From Streptomyces sp. WM4235 (GTDB taxonomy: Bacteria > Actinomycetota > Actinomycetes > Streptomycetales > Streptomycetaceae): a stretch of DNA of 20,747 nucleotides. The notes under the pieces are model-generated. The model did not search any database. It was not told the origin of the DNA and was given only the letters and a program-made list of their open reading frames with translations. The position numbers and the translations under genes were made by a program. The stretch is from the NCBI RefSeq assembly GCF_001279725.1, contig NZ_LGDE01000467.1, positions 1 through 20,747 on the forward strand. Reading direction: 5' to 3'. Below, piece after piece: positions 1 through 9,582 of this stretch (within the stretch, counting starts at the first letter, position 1; the number at the start of each line of letters is the position of its first letter).

Positions 1-52
1 CCCCCGGCCGCCCGGGACACGGCGGGCCCGCCGTGTCCCGGGCGGCCGGGGG
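1..52. repeat. Perfect 52-bp palindrome at the window edge
   Basis: Every base i pairs with base 53-i (26 pairs, no mismatch, no loop), centred on CGGCGGGCCCGCCG at about 20-33. It lies inside the low-complexity Pro/Ala part of the minus-strand DUF2510 gene, whose frame stays open through it. Perfection to the very first base of the window suggests either a natural palindrome at which an assembly contig ended, or a fold-back copying artefact in which one half is false. Base 53 has no partner in the window, so the palindrome could be longer. Confidence 0.9.
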
Positions 53-865
53 TGCGACCCGCGTGGCCTCGCCGGCGCCCCTGACGGGGGCTTCGGGGGC
101 CGAGGAGGGCCTCGGGGTCGCCGGGGACCGCCGGGCCGCCGCGATCCCCACCTCGGGCGGACGGGGGGCCGCGGCGGCCTCGGTGGCCTCGGGCCAGGAC
201 GAGGTGAGCCCCGAGCCGGGTCCACCCCCGGGCGCGGCGGGCCAGGCGGTCTCGGGGACGGTCGGCCGGACGGCGGCCGGAGCGGGAGCGGGCGGAGCAG
301 CCGCGGCCGGAGCGGGTACGGGCGACGGCTCGGGCGCGGGAGCGGATACGGGTGCGGGCGGAGGGGCCGGTGCGACCGGGGCCGCCGCCGGCGACCGGGC
401 CGACAGGATGCCCACTCCCTCCGCCGACGCCTGGGCGGGCAACCGCTCGGCCGCGGCGACGGCGGACGGCCGGGCCGACGCCGTTCCGGGCCCGTACTCG
501 TGCGGGTCCTCCTCGCGGTTGCCCCAGGACACCCGGACGTCGCGCGGACCCCCGAAGCCGGCCTGGTGCGCGGGATCCGCCTGCCACCCGGCCGCATCGG
601 CCGCATCGACCACCGGTTGCGCCGCCCGTTCGGGCAGCGGCACGGCGCGGGGGCGGGGCGGTTCGGGCAGCGCCTCGGTCACGGAGGTCTGGTCCAGGAA
701 CACGGGACCCGTCTCGTCCGCGGGGGCGGGGCGGGCGGGGGCGGGACGGCTCGTGCCGGGCACCCAGGCGGAGCCGTTCCAGTACCGGACGAACCCGGGG
801 ATGGACGGATCCGGGTAGTAGCCCTCTCGGGCCGCGTGCTCGCCGTCACCAGGGGAGGCCGTCAA
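1..865 (-). CDS. DUF2510 protein, probably RDD-family membrane protein (5' part, runs off left edge)
   Basis: An open minus-strand frame of 288 codons continues past base 1. It has no ATG or GTG near its start; the best start is TTG at 865-863 with a GGGG stretch just upstream, giving MTASPGDGEHAAREGYY. Residues about 13-37 form a DUF2510 motif (YYPDPSIPGFVRYWNGSAW), a short extracytoplasmic-type module common at the N-terminus of actinobacterial membrane proteins. After it comes a long Pro/Ala-rich, disordered linker, consistent with the membrane domain (RDD in the streptomycete proteins I remember) lying off-window. Seen: the motif, the linker and the open frame. Inferred: the RDD assignment. 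The gene is divergent from ssgG, with 272 bp between them. The linker is interrupted by the edge palindrome, where a lone Cys appears, so its last roughly 9-17 visible residues may be artefactual. Confidence 0.75.
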   Translation of the reverse strand, partial: MTASPGDGEHAAREGYYPDPSIPGFVRYWNGSAWVPGTSRPAPARPAPADETGPVFLDQTSVTEALPEPPRPRAVPLPERAAQPVVDAADAAGWQADPAHQAGFGGPRDVRVSWGNREEDPHEYGPGTASARPSAVAAAERLPAQASAEGVGILSARSPAAAPVAPAPPPAPVSAPAPEPSPVPAPAAAAPPAPAPAAVRPTVPETAWPAAPGGGPGSGLTSSWPEATEAAAAPRPPEVGIAAARRSPATPRPSSAPEAPVRGAGEATRVAPPAARDTAGPPCPGRPG

Positions 866-981
866 TGTCCCCAACTCCGATCGTGGCTTGAGGCTTGTGC
901 AGGGCAGGACCATAGCCAAGAACCCCGGCCCGACAGGTCCGGTAACGGGAGAATCCAAGCCTTCGAGCGAACGTCACTCCA

Positions 982-997
982 ACCGAACGTTTTCGGT
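982..997. promoter_or_regulatory. Inverted repeat in the divergent DUF2510 / ssgG intergenic region
   Basis: ACCGAA (982-987), a 4-base spacer CGTT, then TTCGGT (992-997) form a perfect 6-bp dyad. It sits about 120 bp upstream of both divergent starts, where an operator could act on either gene. No clear -35/-10 pair was recognised in the 866-1137 gap. Function is only a guess from position and symmetry. Confidence 0.25.
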
Positions 998-1137
998 CAG
1001 TCGACGAGTTTCGGCCAATCTGCGGCGCGATCCCGGAAGTCGCGTCATAGCCGGGCCGCCGGCGCCTCTCTGCGGGTGTGGGGTACCTCCCGGCCCCGCA
1101 CGCCGAAGGCGTCGAACCGCACCGAAGTGAGGCCGCC

Positions 1138-1617
1138 ATGCACCACCCCGTCATCGAACGCGAGTTGGAACTGAAGCTGGTCCTGTCCCCGGAGCGCAGC
1201 ATCCCCGTCCCCGCCAGGCTTCTCTACCTGACGGACGACCCGTTCGCCGTGCACGTCGTCTTCCACACCGGTTCGCACACCCCGGTCAACTGGACCTTCG
1301 CGCGGGAGCTGCTCGTCGAGGGGGTGTTCCGCCCGTGCGGGCACGGAGACGTCCGGATCTGGCCCACGAAGATCGACAACCGGGCCGTGTTGTGCATGGC
1401 GCTGAGTTCCCCCGACGGGGACGCGCTGCTGGAGGCGCCGGCGGGCGCGGTCTCCGCCTGGCTGGAGCGGACCCTGCGCGAGGTGCCGCCCGGGTGCGAG
1501 GCGGAGCGGCTCGGCCTGGACGCGGCACTGGCCGAGCTGCTCACCCCCACGCCGGCCGACGATCTGTGGCTGCGCGACCCGTGGCCCTCCGACGAGTCGG
1601 CGGACGGGGACCTGTGA
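1138..1617 (+). CDS. ssgG: SsgA-like sporulation/cell-division protein, probable SsgG
   Basis: This 159-aa protein matches the SsgA-like (SALP) family, found only in sporulating actinomycetes. It has the N-terminal ELELKLVLSPERSIPVPARL block, then DPFAVHVVFHTG, VNWTFARELL, then GDVRIWP and a C-terminal acidic tail. SALPs steer septum placement and spore-wall events during aerial hyphal division. SsgG is reported to ensure that no sporulation septa are skipped, and I recall that it lies next to a glycolate-oxidase-like gene and hppD in S. coelicolor, as here. ATG 1138 was chosen because GTGAGG (1127-1132) sits 5 nt upstream; in-frame starts back to 1078 would add residues unlike the family. 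The tail beyond about residue 140 (PADDLWLRDPW...) is a little longer than usual. The family is secure; the G subtype rests mainly on synteny. Confidence 0.88.
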   Translation: MHHPVIERELELKLVLSPERSIPVPARLLYLTDDPFAVHVVFHTGSHTPVNWTFARELLVEGVFRPCGHGDVRIWPTKIDNRAVLCMALSSPDGDALLEAPAGAVSAWLERTLREVPPGCEAERLGLDAALAELLTPTPADDLWLRDPWPSDESADGDL

Positions 1618-1646
1618 CGCCCGGGTGGCCCTGTCGGACCGCGCCG

Positions 1647-1682
1647 CCGCCCGGACCGGCCACCGGACCGACCACCGGGCGG
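1647..1682. terminator. Possible bidirectional terminator between convergent ssgG and the oxidase gene
   Basis: CCGCCCGG (1647-1654) and CCGGGCGG (1675-1682) form a perfect 8-bp stem around a 20-nt loop, 30 nt after the ssgG stop and 60 nt after the stop of the convergent oxidase gene. The loop is long and there is no U-tract, as is common for streptomycete hairpins, so support is moderate to weak. Confidence 0.35.
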
Positions 1683-1684
1683 AG

Positions 1685-1740
1685 CAACGGACGGGTCGCC
1701 GGACAGGTCGCCGGACGGACCAACGGACGGGTCGCCGGAC
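1685..1740. repeat. Short direct repeats in a convergent 3' gap
   Basis: A 20-bp unit beginning CAACGGACGGG occurs at 1685-1704 and again identically at 1721-1740 (period 36). A partial copy of its second half (GTCGCCGGAC) lies between them. The repeat fills the space just before the oxidase stop codon. It looks like slippage duplication in non-coding DNA. Confidence 0.7.
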
Positions 1741-1743
1741 GGG

Positions 1744-3126
1744 TCAGAAGAGCTTGCCGGGGTTGAGCAGACCCAGCGGGTCGAAGGCCTGCTTGACCCC
1801 GCGCTGGATCTCCAGCCCCACCGGCCCGAGCTCCCGGGCGAGCCACTCCTTCTTCAGGACGCCGACCCCGTGCTCCCCGGTGATCGTCCCGCCCAGTTCC
1901 AGACCGAGTGCCATGATCGCGTCGAAGGACGCGCGGGCCCGCCGTGCCTCGTCCTCGTCGGCGGGGTCGAAGCAGACCACCGGGTGGGTGTTGCCGTCGC
2001 CCGCGTGCGCGCAGACGCCGATCAGCAGGTCGTGCGACCGGGCGATCTCGGCCGTGCCGTCCAGCATCTCGGCGAGCCGGGAGCGGGGCACGCACACGTC
2101 GTCGATCATCGTGGCGGGACGCAGGGTCTCCAGGGCGGTCAACGACATGCGGCGGGCCTGCAGGAGCAGTTCCGACTCCGCCTCGTCCTCGGCGGGCACG
2201 ACGGCCGTCGCCCCGGCGGCGGTGCACAGCTCCCCCACCGCGGCGAGGTCCTCGACGGCGTGCGGGGTGTCGAAGGCGGCCAGCAGCAGTGCCTCGGTGG
2301 TCTCGGGCAGGCCCATCCTGCCGAGGGCGTTGACGGCGCGGACGGTCGTGCGGTCCATGAGTTCCAGCAGCGAGGGCGTCAGCCCGGCCTCCATGACGGC
2401 GCAGACGGCCGCGCACGCCGCGGCGGCCGAGGGGAACTCGGCGGCGAGCGCGAGCTGCCGGGGCGGCGCGGGGCGCAGCGCGAGGACGGCCTGGACGACG
2501 ACGCCGAGGCTGCCCTCGGAGCCGACGAAGAGCCGGGTGAGGTCGTAGCCGGCGACGCCCTTGGCGGTACGCCGGCCCGTGCGCAGGAGTCGCCCGTCGG
2601 CCAGCACGACGTCGAGGCCGAGCACGTACTCGGCGGTGACCCCGTACTTGACGCAGCACAGGCCGCCGGAGGCGGTGCCGATGTTGCCCCCGATGGTGCA
2701 CTGTTCCCAGCTGGAGGGGTCGGGCGGGTAGTACAGACCGTGTTCGGCGACGGCGCGGGACAGGACGGCGTTGACCACGCCCGGCTCGACCACGGCGATC
2801 CGGTCGACGGTGGAGATCTCCAGGATCCGGTCCATCTTGACCAGCGAGAGCACGATGCAGCCGTCGGAGGCGTTGGCGGCCCCGGACAGGCCCGTGCGCG
2901 CGCCCTGGGGAACCACGGGGACCCGTAGTTCGGTGGCGGTGCGCAGGACGTGCCGCACCTGTTCCACGGTCCGGGGCAGGACGACGGCGGCCGGGGTGCC
3001 GGCGGCGCAGAAGCTCGCCATGTCCGTGCTGTAGGAGGCGGTCACCTCGGGGTCGGTGAGGAGCGCTTCCTGGGGGAGGCCTTCGAGGAGGCGGGTACGG
3101 AGTCGGGTGGAGAGGTCTTCGTCCAT
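1744..3126 (-). CDS. FAD-binding oxidase, GlcD / D-2-hydroxyacid dehydrogenase type
   Basis: This 460-aa flavoprotein of the PCMH (VAO) superfamily should oxidise a 2-hydroxy acid such as glycolate or D-lactate to the 2-oxo acid with FAD. The N-terminal FAD domain shows PQGARTGLSG (73-82), CTIGGNIGTASGG (143-155) and DLTRLFVGSEGSLGV (195-209). The C-terminal FAD-oxidase domain shows HAGDGNTH (374-381), GEHGVG (417-422) and the ending FDPLGLLNPGKLF, the classic GlcD terminus. Length fits a stand-alone GlcD-like enzyme; no FeS subunit (GlcF) gene is adjacent. ATG 3126-3124 is used although no good Shine-Dalgarno precedes it. The gene is divergent from the TPR gene across 96 bp and convergent with ssgG. 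The exact substrate cannot be told from sequence. Confidence 0.9.
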   Translation of the reverse strand: MDEDLSTRLRTRLLEGLPQEALLTDPEVTASYSTDMASFCAAGTPAAVVLPRTVEQVRHVLRTATELRVPVVPQGARTGLSGAANASDGCIVLSLVKMDRILEISTVDRIAVVEPGVVNAVLSRAVAEHGLYYPPDPSSWEQCTIGGNIGTASGGLCCVKYGVTAEYVLGLDVVLADGRLLRTGRRTAKGVAGYDLTRLFVGSEGSLGVVVQAVLALRPAPPRQLALAAEFPSAAAACAAVCAVMEAGLTPSLLELMDRTTVRAVNALGRMGLPETTEALLLAAFDTPHAVEDLAAVGELCTAAGATAVVPAEDEAESELLLQARRMSLTALETLRPATMIDDVCVPRSRLAEMLDGTAEIARSHDLLIGVCAHAGDGNTHPVVCFDPADEDEARRARASFDAIMALGLELGGTITGEHGVGVLKKEWLARELGPVGLEIQRGVKQAFDPLGLLNPGKLF

Positions 3127-3222
3127 GGGGTCAGCGTGGCACCCGGGGCCATCGGTGTGAACACGGCCGCGACCCTCTTCGGACACCTCCGTGAACTCTT
3201 CATATTGACGCACAGTGAGCAC

Positions 3223-4878
3223 ATGGACCGTATCGACGAGGAAGCGCAGCAGCCCGCGCCGCCCGTGACCTTCACCGGCCGCAAGACACTCGTGGCGGCC
3301 GCGGTCGCCGTGGTCCTGATCGCCGGGGCCCTGCTGATCCGACCGGCCCGGACCGGTGACGACGCCCGCCCCCCGGGGCCCAGCGAGCGGGCCGCGTCCG
3401 CGGTCGGCCTGGGCACCCCGGCGGCGGCGGTGGACCTGACGGCGCTGGTCGCGGACCGGGAGAAGCAGGTCACCAGGCACCCGGACGACGTGGCCTCCTG
3501 GGCCGTCCTGGGGTCCGCGTACCTGGAGCAGGGTCGGCGCACGGCCGACACGGCCTGGTACCCGAGGTCGGAGAAGGCCCTCAAGCGGTCGCTGGAGCTG
3601 CGGCCCGCCGAGCAGGGCAACTTCGACGCCATGACGGGCATGGGCTCGCTCGCCAACGCGCGCCGGGACTTCGGGACCGGCAGGAAGTGGGGCGAGCTGG
3701 TGCGGGCCCAGGCGCCGCGGCGGTGGACGGCGTACCCGGTGCTCGTGGACGCGTACACGGGCCTGGGCGACTACAAGGCCGCGCAGAAGGCGCTGGAGCG
3801 GTTGGAGGAGCTCCACTCGGGGCTGGCCTCGAACCTGCGGGCCTCGCAGGTGTACCGGGACCGCGGCTGGCGCGAGGACGCGGTGGTGGCGTTGGAACAC
3901 GCGGGGGGCGCGGCGAAGACCCCGGCGGAGAAGGCGTACGTGCTGTTCCGGCTCGGGGAGCTGCTGTGGGAGCGGGGCGACGCGGCGGAGGCGATGGGCC
4001 AGTACGAGGCGGCGCTGCGGACGGACCCGGCGCGGGCGGAGGCGCTCGGCGGCCGGGCGCGGACGCTGGCGGCGCTGGGCCGGGGCGGCGAGGCGGTGCG
4101 GGACTACCGGCTGGCGCTGGGCCGCACGCCGGTGCCGCAGCTGGCGTTGGAGCTGGGCGAGCTGTTGGAGTCGCTGGGTCGGGCCGACGAGGCGCGGGTG
4201 CTGTACGACGCGCTGGGCACGATGACGAAGCGGGGCGGGACGCACGGGGTGAACGAGTCGGTGGTGCTGGGCCTGTACGAGGCCGACCACGGCGACCCGT
4301 CGGCGGCGGTGCGGCGCCTGTCGCAGGAGTGGTCGTCGAACAAGAGCATGCAGGTGGCCGACGCGCTGGGGTGGGCCCTGCACAAGGCGGGCGACGACAC
4401 CGCGGCCCTGGAGTACGCGAAGAAGGCGACGGAACCGGGGCTGCGGAGCGCGGAGTTCGCCTACCACCGGGCCGTGATCGAGCGGGGTCTGGGCGACGAG
4501 GCGGCCGCGCGGCGGCACCTCCAGGAGGCGATGCGGACCAATCCGCGGTTCTCGCCGGTGCGCTCGCCGCTGGCGAAGGAGGCGCTGGAGGCGGTGGGGC
4601 AGCCGGCGCAGGGCGGGCCGGAGAACCTCCAGCCGCGCACCCCGTGGGTGGAGCCGGAGCTCCCGAAGCCGAACAAGCCGAAACCGGCGCCGGCGCCCGC
4701 GAAGCCGAAGTCGCAGCCGGCGAAGCCGAAGCCCGAAGCGAAGCCGGAGGCGAAGCCCGCCCCGAAGGCCTCACGGGCGAAGGTCGAGCAGGCGCAGCCG
4801 GAGCGGACACCGGAAGCCGCCCGACCCGACTCCCCCGACGCGGAGCCGGAGCGGGAACCGAGGCCGGAGCAGGACTGA
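3223..4878 (+). CDS. Membrane-anchored tetratricopeptide-repeat (TPR) protein
   Basis: 551 aa. A single membrane segment at about residues 21-40 (TLVAAAVAVVLIAGALLI) follows a short acidic cytoplasmic N-terminus. Residues about 88-440 form a run of helical TPR-like repeats, e.g. SWAVLGSAYLEQGR, YVLFRLGELLWERGDAAEA and LALELGELLESLGRADEA. The last 80 residues are a Pro/Lys/Glu-rich tail (PKPNKPKPAPAPAKPKSQP), probably disordered. TPR arrays mediate protein-protein contacts, so a scaffold on the outer face of the membrane is the natural inference; no enzymatic motif is visible. ATG 3223 was chosen because it gives a short N-terminus before the membrane helix and the frame further upstream reads through the neighbouring gene. 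GTGAG just upstream is a weak ribosome-binding site. Orthologues in streptomycetes sit at this place, but I know no assigned role. Confidence 0.85.
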   Translation: MDRIDEEAQQPAPPVTFTGRKTLVAAAVAVVLIAGALLIRPARTGDDARPPGPSERAASAVGLGTPAAAVDLTALVADREKQVTRHPDDVASWAVLGSAYLEQGRRTADTAWYPRSEKALKRSLELRPAEQGNFDAMTGMGSLANARRDFGTGRKWGELVRAQAPRRWTAYPVLVDAYTGLGDYKAAQKALERLEELHSGLASNLRASQVYRDRGWREDAVVALEHAGGAAKTPAEKAYVLFRLGELLWERGDAAEAMGQYEAALRTDPARAEALGGRARTLAALGRGGEAVRDYRLALGRTPVPQLALELGELLESLGRADEARVLYDALGTMTKRGGTHGVNESVVLGLYEADHGDPSAAVRRLSQEWSSNKSMQVADALGWALHKAGDDTAALEYAKKATEPGLRSAEFAYHRAVIERGLGDEAAARRHLQEAMRTNPRFSPVRSPLAKEALEAVGQPAQGGPENLQPRTPWVEPELPKPNKPKPAPAPAKPKSQPAKPKPEAKPEAKPAPKASRAKVEQAQPERTPEAARPDSPDAEPEREPRPEQD

Positions 4879-4884
4879 CGAACG

Positions 4885-4910
4885 CCGGCGGGGCCCGACG
4901 GCCCCGCCGG
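4885..4910. terminator. Terminator hairpin after the TPR gene
   Basis: CCGGCGGGGCC (4885-4895), a CGAC loop, and GGCCCCGCCGG (4900-4910) make a perfect 11-bp stem only 6 nt after the TPR stop. It lies between two convergent genes and can act on both strands. Confidence 0.8.
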
Positions 4911-4931
4911 AGCACCGGTCGAACCCGGAGG

Positions 4932-4961
4932 ACCGCCGGCCCGCCCTCGCGGGTCGGCGGT
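4932..4961 (-). terminator. Second hairpin, probable hppD terminator
   Basis: ACCGCCGGCCCGC and GCGGGTCGGCGGT pair over 13 bp with one G-U wobble around a CCTC loop (4945-4948). It lies about 60 nt beyond the hppD stop. Its right arm contains the first copy of the 18-bp repeat described next, so the repeat copies look like duplications of this arm. Confidence 0.6.
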
Positions 4962-5011
4962 TCGCGTTCCCGGTCGGCGGTTCGCGTTCCCCGGGTCGGC
5001 GGTTCGCGTTC
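4952..5011. repeat. Three tandem copies of GGTCGGCGGTTCGCGTTC
   Basis: The 18-bp unit is exact at 4952-4969, 4972-4989 and 4994-5011 (periods 20 and 22). The array fills the space between the hairpin at 4932-4961 and the hppD stop codon. Only the first copy has its pairing partner, so the others could compete for the left arm of the stem. Confidence 0.85.
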
Positions 5012-5021
5012 TCCTCGCGTC

Positions 5022-6786
<1,765 letters not shown>

Positions 6787-6816
6787 TCCCCGGACAGACG
6801 GGCGAGGTGAGGCGAC

Positions 6817-7464
6817 GTGAGCTTCTGGAGCTACCTGTCCAGCCGACGGCAGCAACTCCTCGTCGACGCCTTCCAGCAGGTCAGCCTCGTCTTCCAGTGC
6901 ATGGTGATCGCGACGGCCCTGGGCATCGCCATCGGCGTGCTCACCTACCGCAGCGGCTGGGGCGGCAGTCTCGCCATCACCTCCACCGCCACGATCCTGA
7001 CCGTCCCGTCGCTGGCCATGATCGGTCTGCTGATCCCGATCGTGGGCCTCGGCGTGGCACCCGCCGTGATCTCCCTGACCCTGTACGGGCTGCTGCCCAT
7101 CGTCCGGAACTCGATCGTGGGCCTGCGCGGCGTCGACCCGACGCTGGTCGACGCGGCCACGGGCATCGGGATGTCCCGGTCCGCCCGGCTGCTGAGGGTG
7201 GAGCTGCCGCTGGCCTGGCCGCCGATCCTGACCGGGATCCGGGTGTCCACGCAGATGCTGATGGGCATCGCCGCCATCGCCGCGTACGCCTCCGGTCCCG
7301 GCCTCGGCAACGAGATCTTCCGCGGGATCGCCTCGCTCGGCAGTGCCAACGCCCTCAACCAGGTCCTGGCCGGGACGATCGGCATCGTCATCCTGGCCCT
7401 CCTCTTCGACGCCGCCTACGTCCTGCTCGGCCGTCTCACCATCCCGAGGGGAATCCGTGTCTGA
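6817..7464 (+). CDS. Osmoprotectant (QAT-type) ABC transporter permease 1
   Basis: 215-aa inner-membrane permease of the OpuCB/ProW type, one of two in this importer. About five or six membrane helices are apparent. The cytoplasmic EAA loop that docks on the ATPase is VDAATGIGMSRSARLLRVEL (111-130), continuing into PLAWP, and closely resembles that of the second permease. GTG 6817 is preceded by GAGGTGAGG at 6804-6812. It is the first gene of a tightly coupled set, overlapping the ATPase start by 8 bp. The family imports glycine betaine, choline, carnitine or proline betaine for osmoprotection or as carbon source; the sequence does not choose among them. Confidence 0.9.
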   Translation: MSFWSYLSSRRQQLLVDAFQQVSLVFQCMVIATALGIAIGVLTYRSGWGGSLAITSTATILTVPSLAMIGLLIPIVGLGVAPAVISLTLYGLLPIVRNSIVGLRGVDPTLVDAATGIGMSRSARLLRVELPLAWPPILTGIRVSTQMLMGIAAIAAYASGPGLGNEIFRGIASLGSANALNQVLAGTIGIVILALLFDAAYVLLGRLTIPRGIRV

Positions 7465-8719
7465 GTCGACGTCCGAGCCGACCCCGAGCCCGAAGGCAGC
7501 GACCTCCGGCGCGACCATCCGGCTGGAGAACCTCACCAAGCGCTATCCCGGCAACCCCAATCCGGCCGTGGACGACGTGTCGATGGACATCAAGGCGGGC
7601 GAGACGGTCGTCTTCGTCGGCCCCTCCGGCTGCGGGAAATCCACCACCCTGAAGATGATCAACCGGTTGATCGAGCCCTCCTCCGGCCGGATCCGGATCG
7701 GCGACGAGGACGTCACCGACATGGACCCGGTCAAGCTGCGCCGCAAGATCGGGTACGCGATCCAGTCCTCCGGCCTCTTCCCGCACATGACGGTCGCGGA
7801 GAACATCGCCCTGGTGCCGAAGATGACCGGCTGGTCCACGTCGAAGGTCAAGGACCGGGTCGAGGAGATGCTCGACCTGGTGGGTCTGGACCCCCGCGAG
7901 TTCCACGGCCGCTACCCCCGCCAGCTCTCCGGCGGCCAGCAACAGCGCGTGGGCGTGGCCCGGGCGCTGGCCGCGGACCCGCCGGTGCTGCTCATGGACG
8001 AGCCCTTCGGCGCCGTCGACCCGATCACCCGGGACCACCTCCAGGACGAGCTGATCCGGCTCCAGCACGAGCTGCACAAGACGATCGTGTTCGTCACCCA
8101 CGACTTCGACGAGGCCATCAAGCTCGGGGACCGGATCGCGGTCCTGCGCGAGCGGTCGCACATCGCCCAGTTCGACACCCCGGAAGCCATCCTCACCAAC
8201 CCGACCGACGACTTCGTGTCCGGTTTCGTCGGCGCGGGCGCGGCCCTCAAACGGCTCAACCTCACCCGCGTGCGGGACGTGGGGATCGCCGACTTCCCCA
8301 CGGTGTCGGTCGACGACCCGCTCCAGTTGATCTTCAGTGCGCTGCGCGGCGGCCGGCACAACGAGCTGCTGATGCTCGACCGGGGCGGCCGCCCGTACAA
8401 GTGGCTGCGGCGCGGCGACCTGATGCGCGCCAAGGGATCGCTGGCCCGGGCCGGGCAGTTGGTGCACGACACCGTGACCCGGGACGCGACCCTGCACGAC
8501 GCCCTGGAGGCGGTCCTCACCGACAGCGGCGGGCGGGTCGCGGTCACCGGGCGGCGCGGCGAGTACATCGGCGTCGTGGACATGGAGACCCTCATGAACT
8601 CGGTGCACGAGATGCTGGAGGCCGACCGGCTCGCCGCCGCCGAGCACGCGCACGACCTGGAGGACCTGCGCCACCACCGGACGGAACAGGAGCTGGAGGG
8701 CGGTGCGGGCACCTCATGA
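7457..8719 (+). CDS. Osmoprotectant ABC transporter ATP-binding protein with CBS domains
   Basis: 420 aa, OpuCA/ProV type. Walker A GPSGCGKST (55-63), Q-loop Gln103, signature LSGGQ (157-161), Walker B VLLMDEP (177-183) and H-loop His215 are all intact, so it should hydrolyse ATP and drive import. The C-terminal part (about 275-385) holds a pair of CBS-like modules, which in OpuA-type transporters sense ionic strength or cyclic dinucleotides. The first CBS copy looks degenerate, the second (TLHDALEAVLTDSGGRVAVT...YIGVVD) is clear. A charged helical tail, HAHDLEDLRHHRTEQELEGG, ends the protein. GTG 7457 overlaps the previous stop and has GAGGGG 6 nt upstream. The stop overlaps the next ATG as ATGA. 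Position between two permeases confirms the assignment. Confidence 0.94.
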   Translation: MSESTSEPTPSPKAATSGATIRLENLTKRYPGNPNPAVDDVSMDIKAGETVVFVGPSGCGKSTTLKMINRLIEPSSGRIRIGDEDVTDMDPVKLRRKIGYAIQSSGLFPHMTVAENIALVPKMTGWSTSKVKDRVEEMLDLVGLDPREFHGRYPRQLSGGQQQRVGVARALAADPPVLLMDEPFGAVDPITRDHLQDELIRLQHELHKTIVFVTHDFDEAIKLGDRIAVLRERSHIAQFDTPEAILTNPTDDFVSGFVGAGAALKRLNLTRVRDVGIADFPTVSVDDPLQLIFSALRGGRHNELLMLDRGGRPYKWLRRGDLMRAKGSLARAGQLVHDTVTRDATLHDALEAVLTDSGGRVAVTGRRGEYIGVVDMETLMNSVHEMLEADRLAAAEHAHDLEDLRHHRTEQELEGGAGTS

Positions 8720-9582
8720 CCACCGCCTCCCCGCAGCGCCCCCCGGGCGAACGGCCCCCCGGCGAGCACGAGGTCAAGGGGCTCCCGTTCCGCGACGACC
8801 TCGCGGACGACCTCGACCGGCCCCCCACGCCCCCGCCGCCCGGTCCGCTCCGCCGGATCGGTTGGCGCCGGCTGGTGGTGCCGCCCGTCGCCCTGGGCCT
8901 GGTGGTACTGGCCCTGTACCTGTGGATCACCAACATCCCGCTCGACGTCATCGAGCGGAACTCGCTCGGCGGCGGGAACGTCCGGCTCCGGCTGTGGCAG
9001 CACATCCAGCTCACGGCCATCTCCACCTTCTGGGTGCTGATCATCGCGATCCCCCTCGGCATCGCCCTCACCCGCCGCGGACTGCGCCGCGCCTCGCCGT
9101 TCGTGACCGGCCTCGCCAACATCGGCCAGGCCACCCCGGCCATCGGCCTGCTGGCCCTGCTGGTGATCTGGCTGGGCATCGGGCCGTCGACCGCGATCAT
9201 CGGGATGGTCGCGTACGCCGTCCTGCCGGTGCTGTCGAACACCGTGGCCGGGCTCCGGGCCATCGACCCGCTGCTGGTGGAGGCCGCGCACGGGATCGGC
9301 ATGTCGTCGACGGGCACCCTGCGCAAGGTGGAACTGCCACTGGCCGTCCCGCTGATCCTGGCCGGCGTGCGGACCGCCCTCGTGCTCAACGTCGGCACCG
9401 CGACGCTGGCGACCTTCGGCGGCGGCGGGGGCCTGGGCGACCTGATCACCTCCGGGATCCAGACGCAGCGCATGCCGGTGCTGATCGTGGGATCGGTGCT
9501 GACGGTGGTCCTGGCCCTGTTCGTGGACTGGCTGGCCTCCCTCGCGGAGACGGTCCTGACGCCGCACGGCCTGGAGGCGTAG
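8716..9582 (+). CDS. Osmoprotectant (QAT-type) ABC transporter permease 2
   Basis: 288 aa. Compared with the first permease it carries about 50 extra N-terminal residues, Pro-rich and cytoplasmic (RPPTPPPPGPLRR), then an additional membrane helix (52-70). A roughly 20-residue external loop (NIPLDVIERNSLGGGN) precedes the permease core. The EAA loop is VEAAHGIGMSSTGTLRKVEL (188-207). The core ends with the typical FGGGGGLGDLITSGIQTQR segment, which strongly marks the OpuCD/ProW family. ATG 8716 overlaps the ATPase stop by 4 bp (translational coupling), and the lipoprotein ATG directly follows its TAG. It pairs with the first permease as a heterodimer. Confidence 0.92.
   Translation: MTTASPQRPPGERPPGEHEVKGLPFRDDLADDLDRPPTPPPPGPLRRIGWRRLVVPPVALGLVVLALYLWITNIPLDVIERNSLGGGNVRLRLWQHIQLTAISTFWVLIIAIPLGIALTRRGLRRASPFVTGLANIGQATPAIGLLALLVIWLGIGPSTAIIGMVAYAVLPVLSNTVAGLRAIDPLLVEAAHGIGMSSTGTLRKVELPLAVPLILAGVRTALVLNVGTATLATFGGGGGLGDLITSGIQTQRMPVLIVGSVLTVVLALFVDWLASLAETVLTPHGLEA

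Noticed and set aside
1..52. Chromosome telomere or terminal protein-capped end
   Set aside because: Linear Streptomyces ends carry several spaced palindromes in AT-richer non-coding DNA; this one is within a coding frame next to core genes such as ssgG.
888..1130. Small plus-strand frame of 80 codons before ssgG
   Set aside because: No ribosome-binding site or similarity, and it overlaps the divergent promoter region and the ssgG ribosome-binding site.
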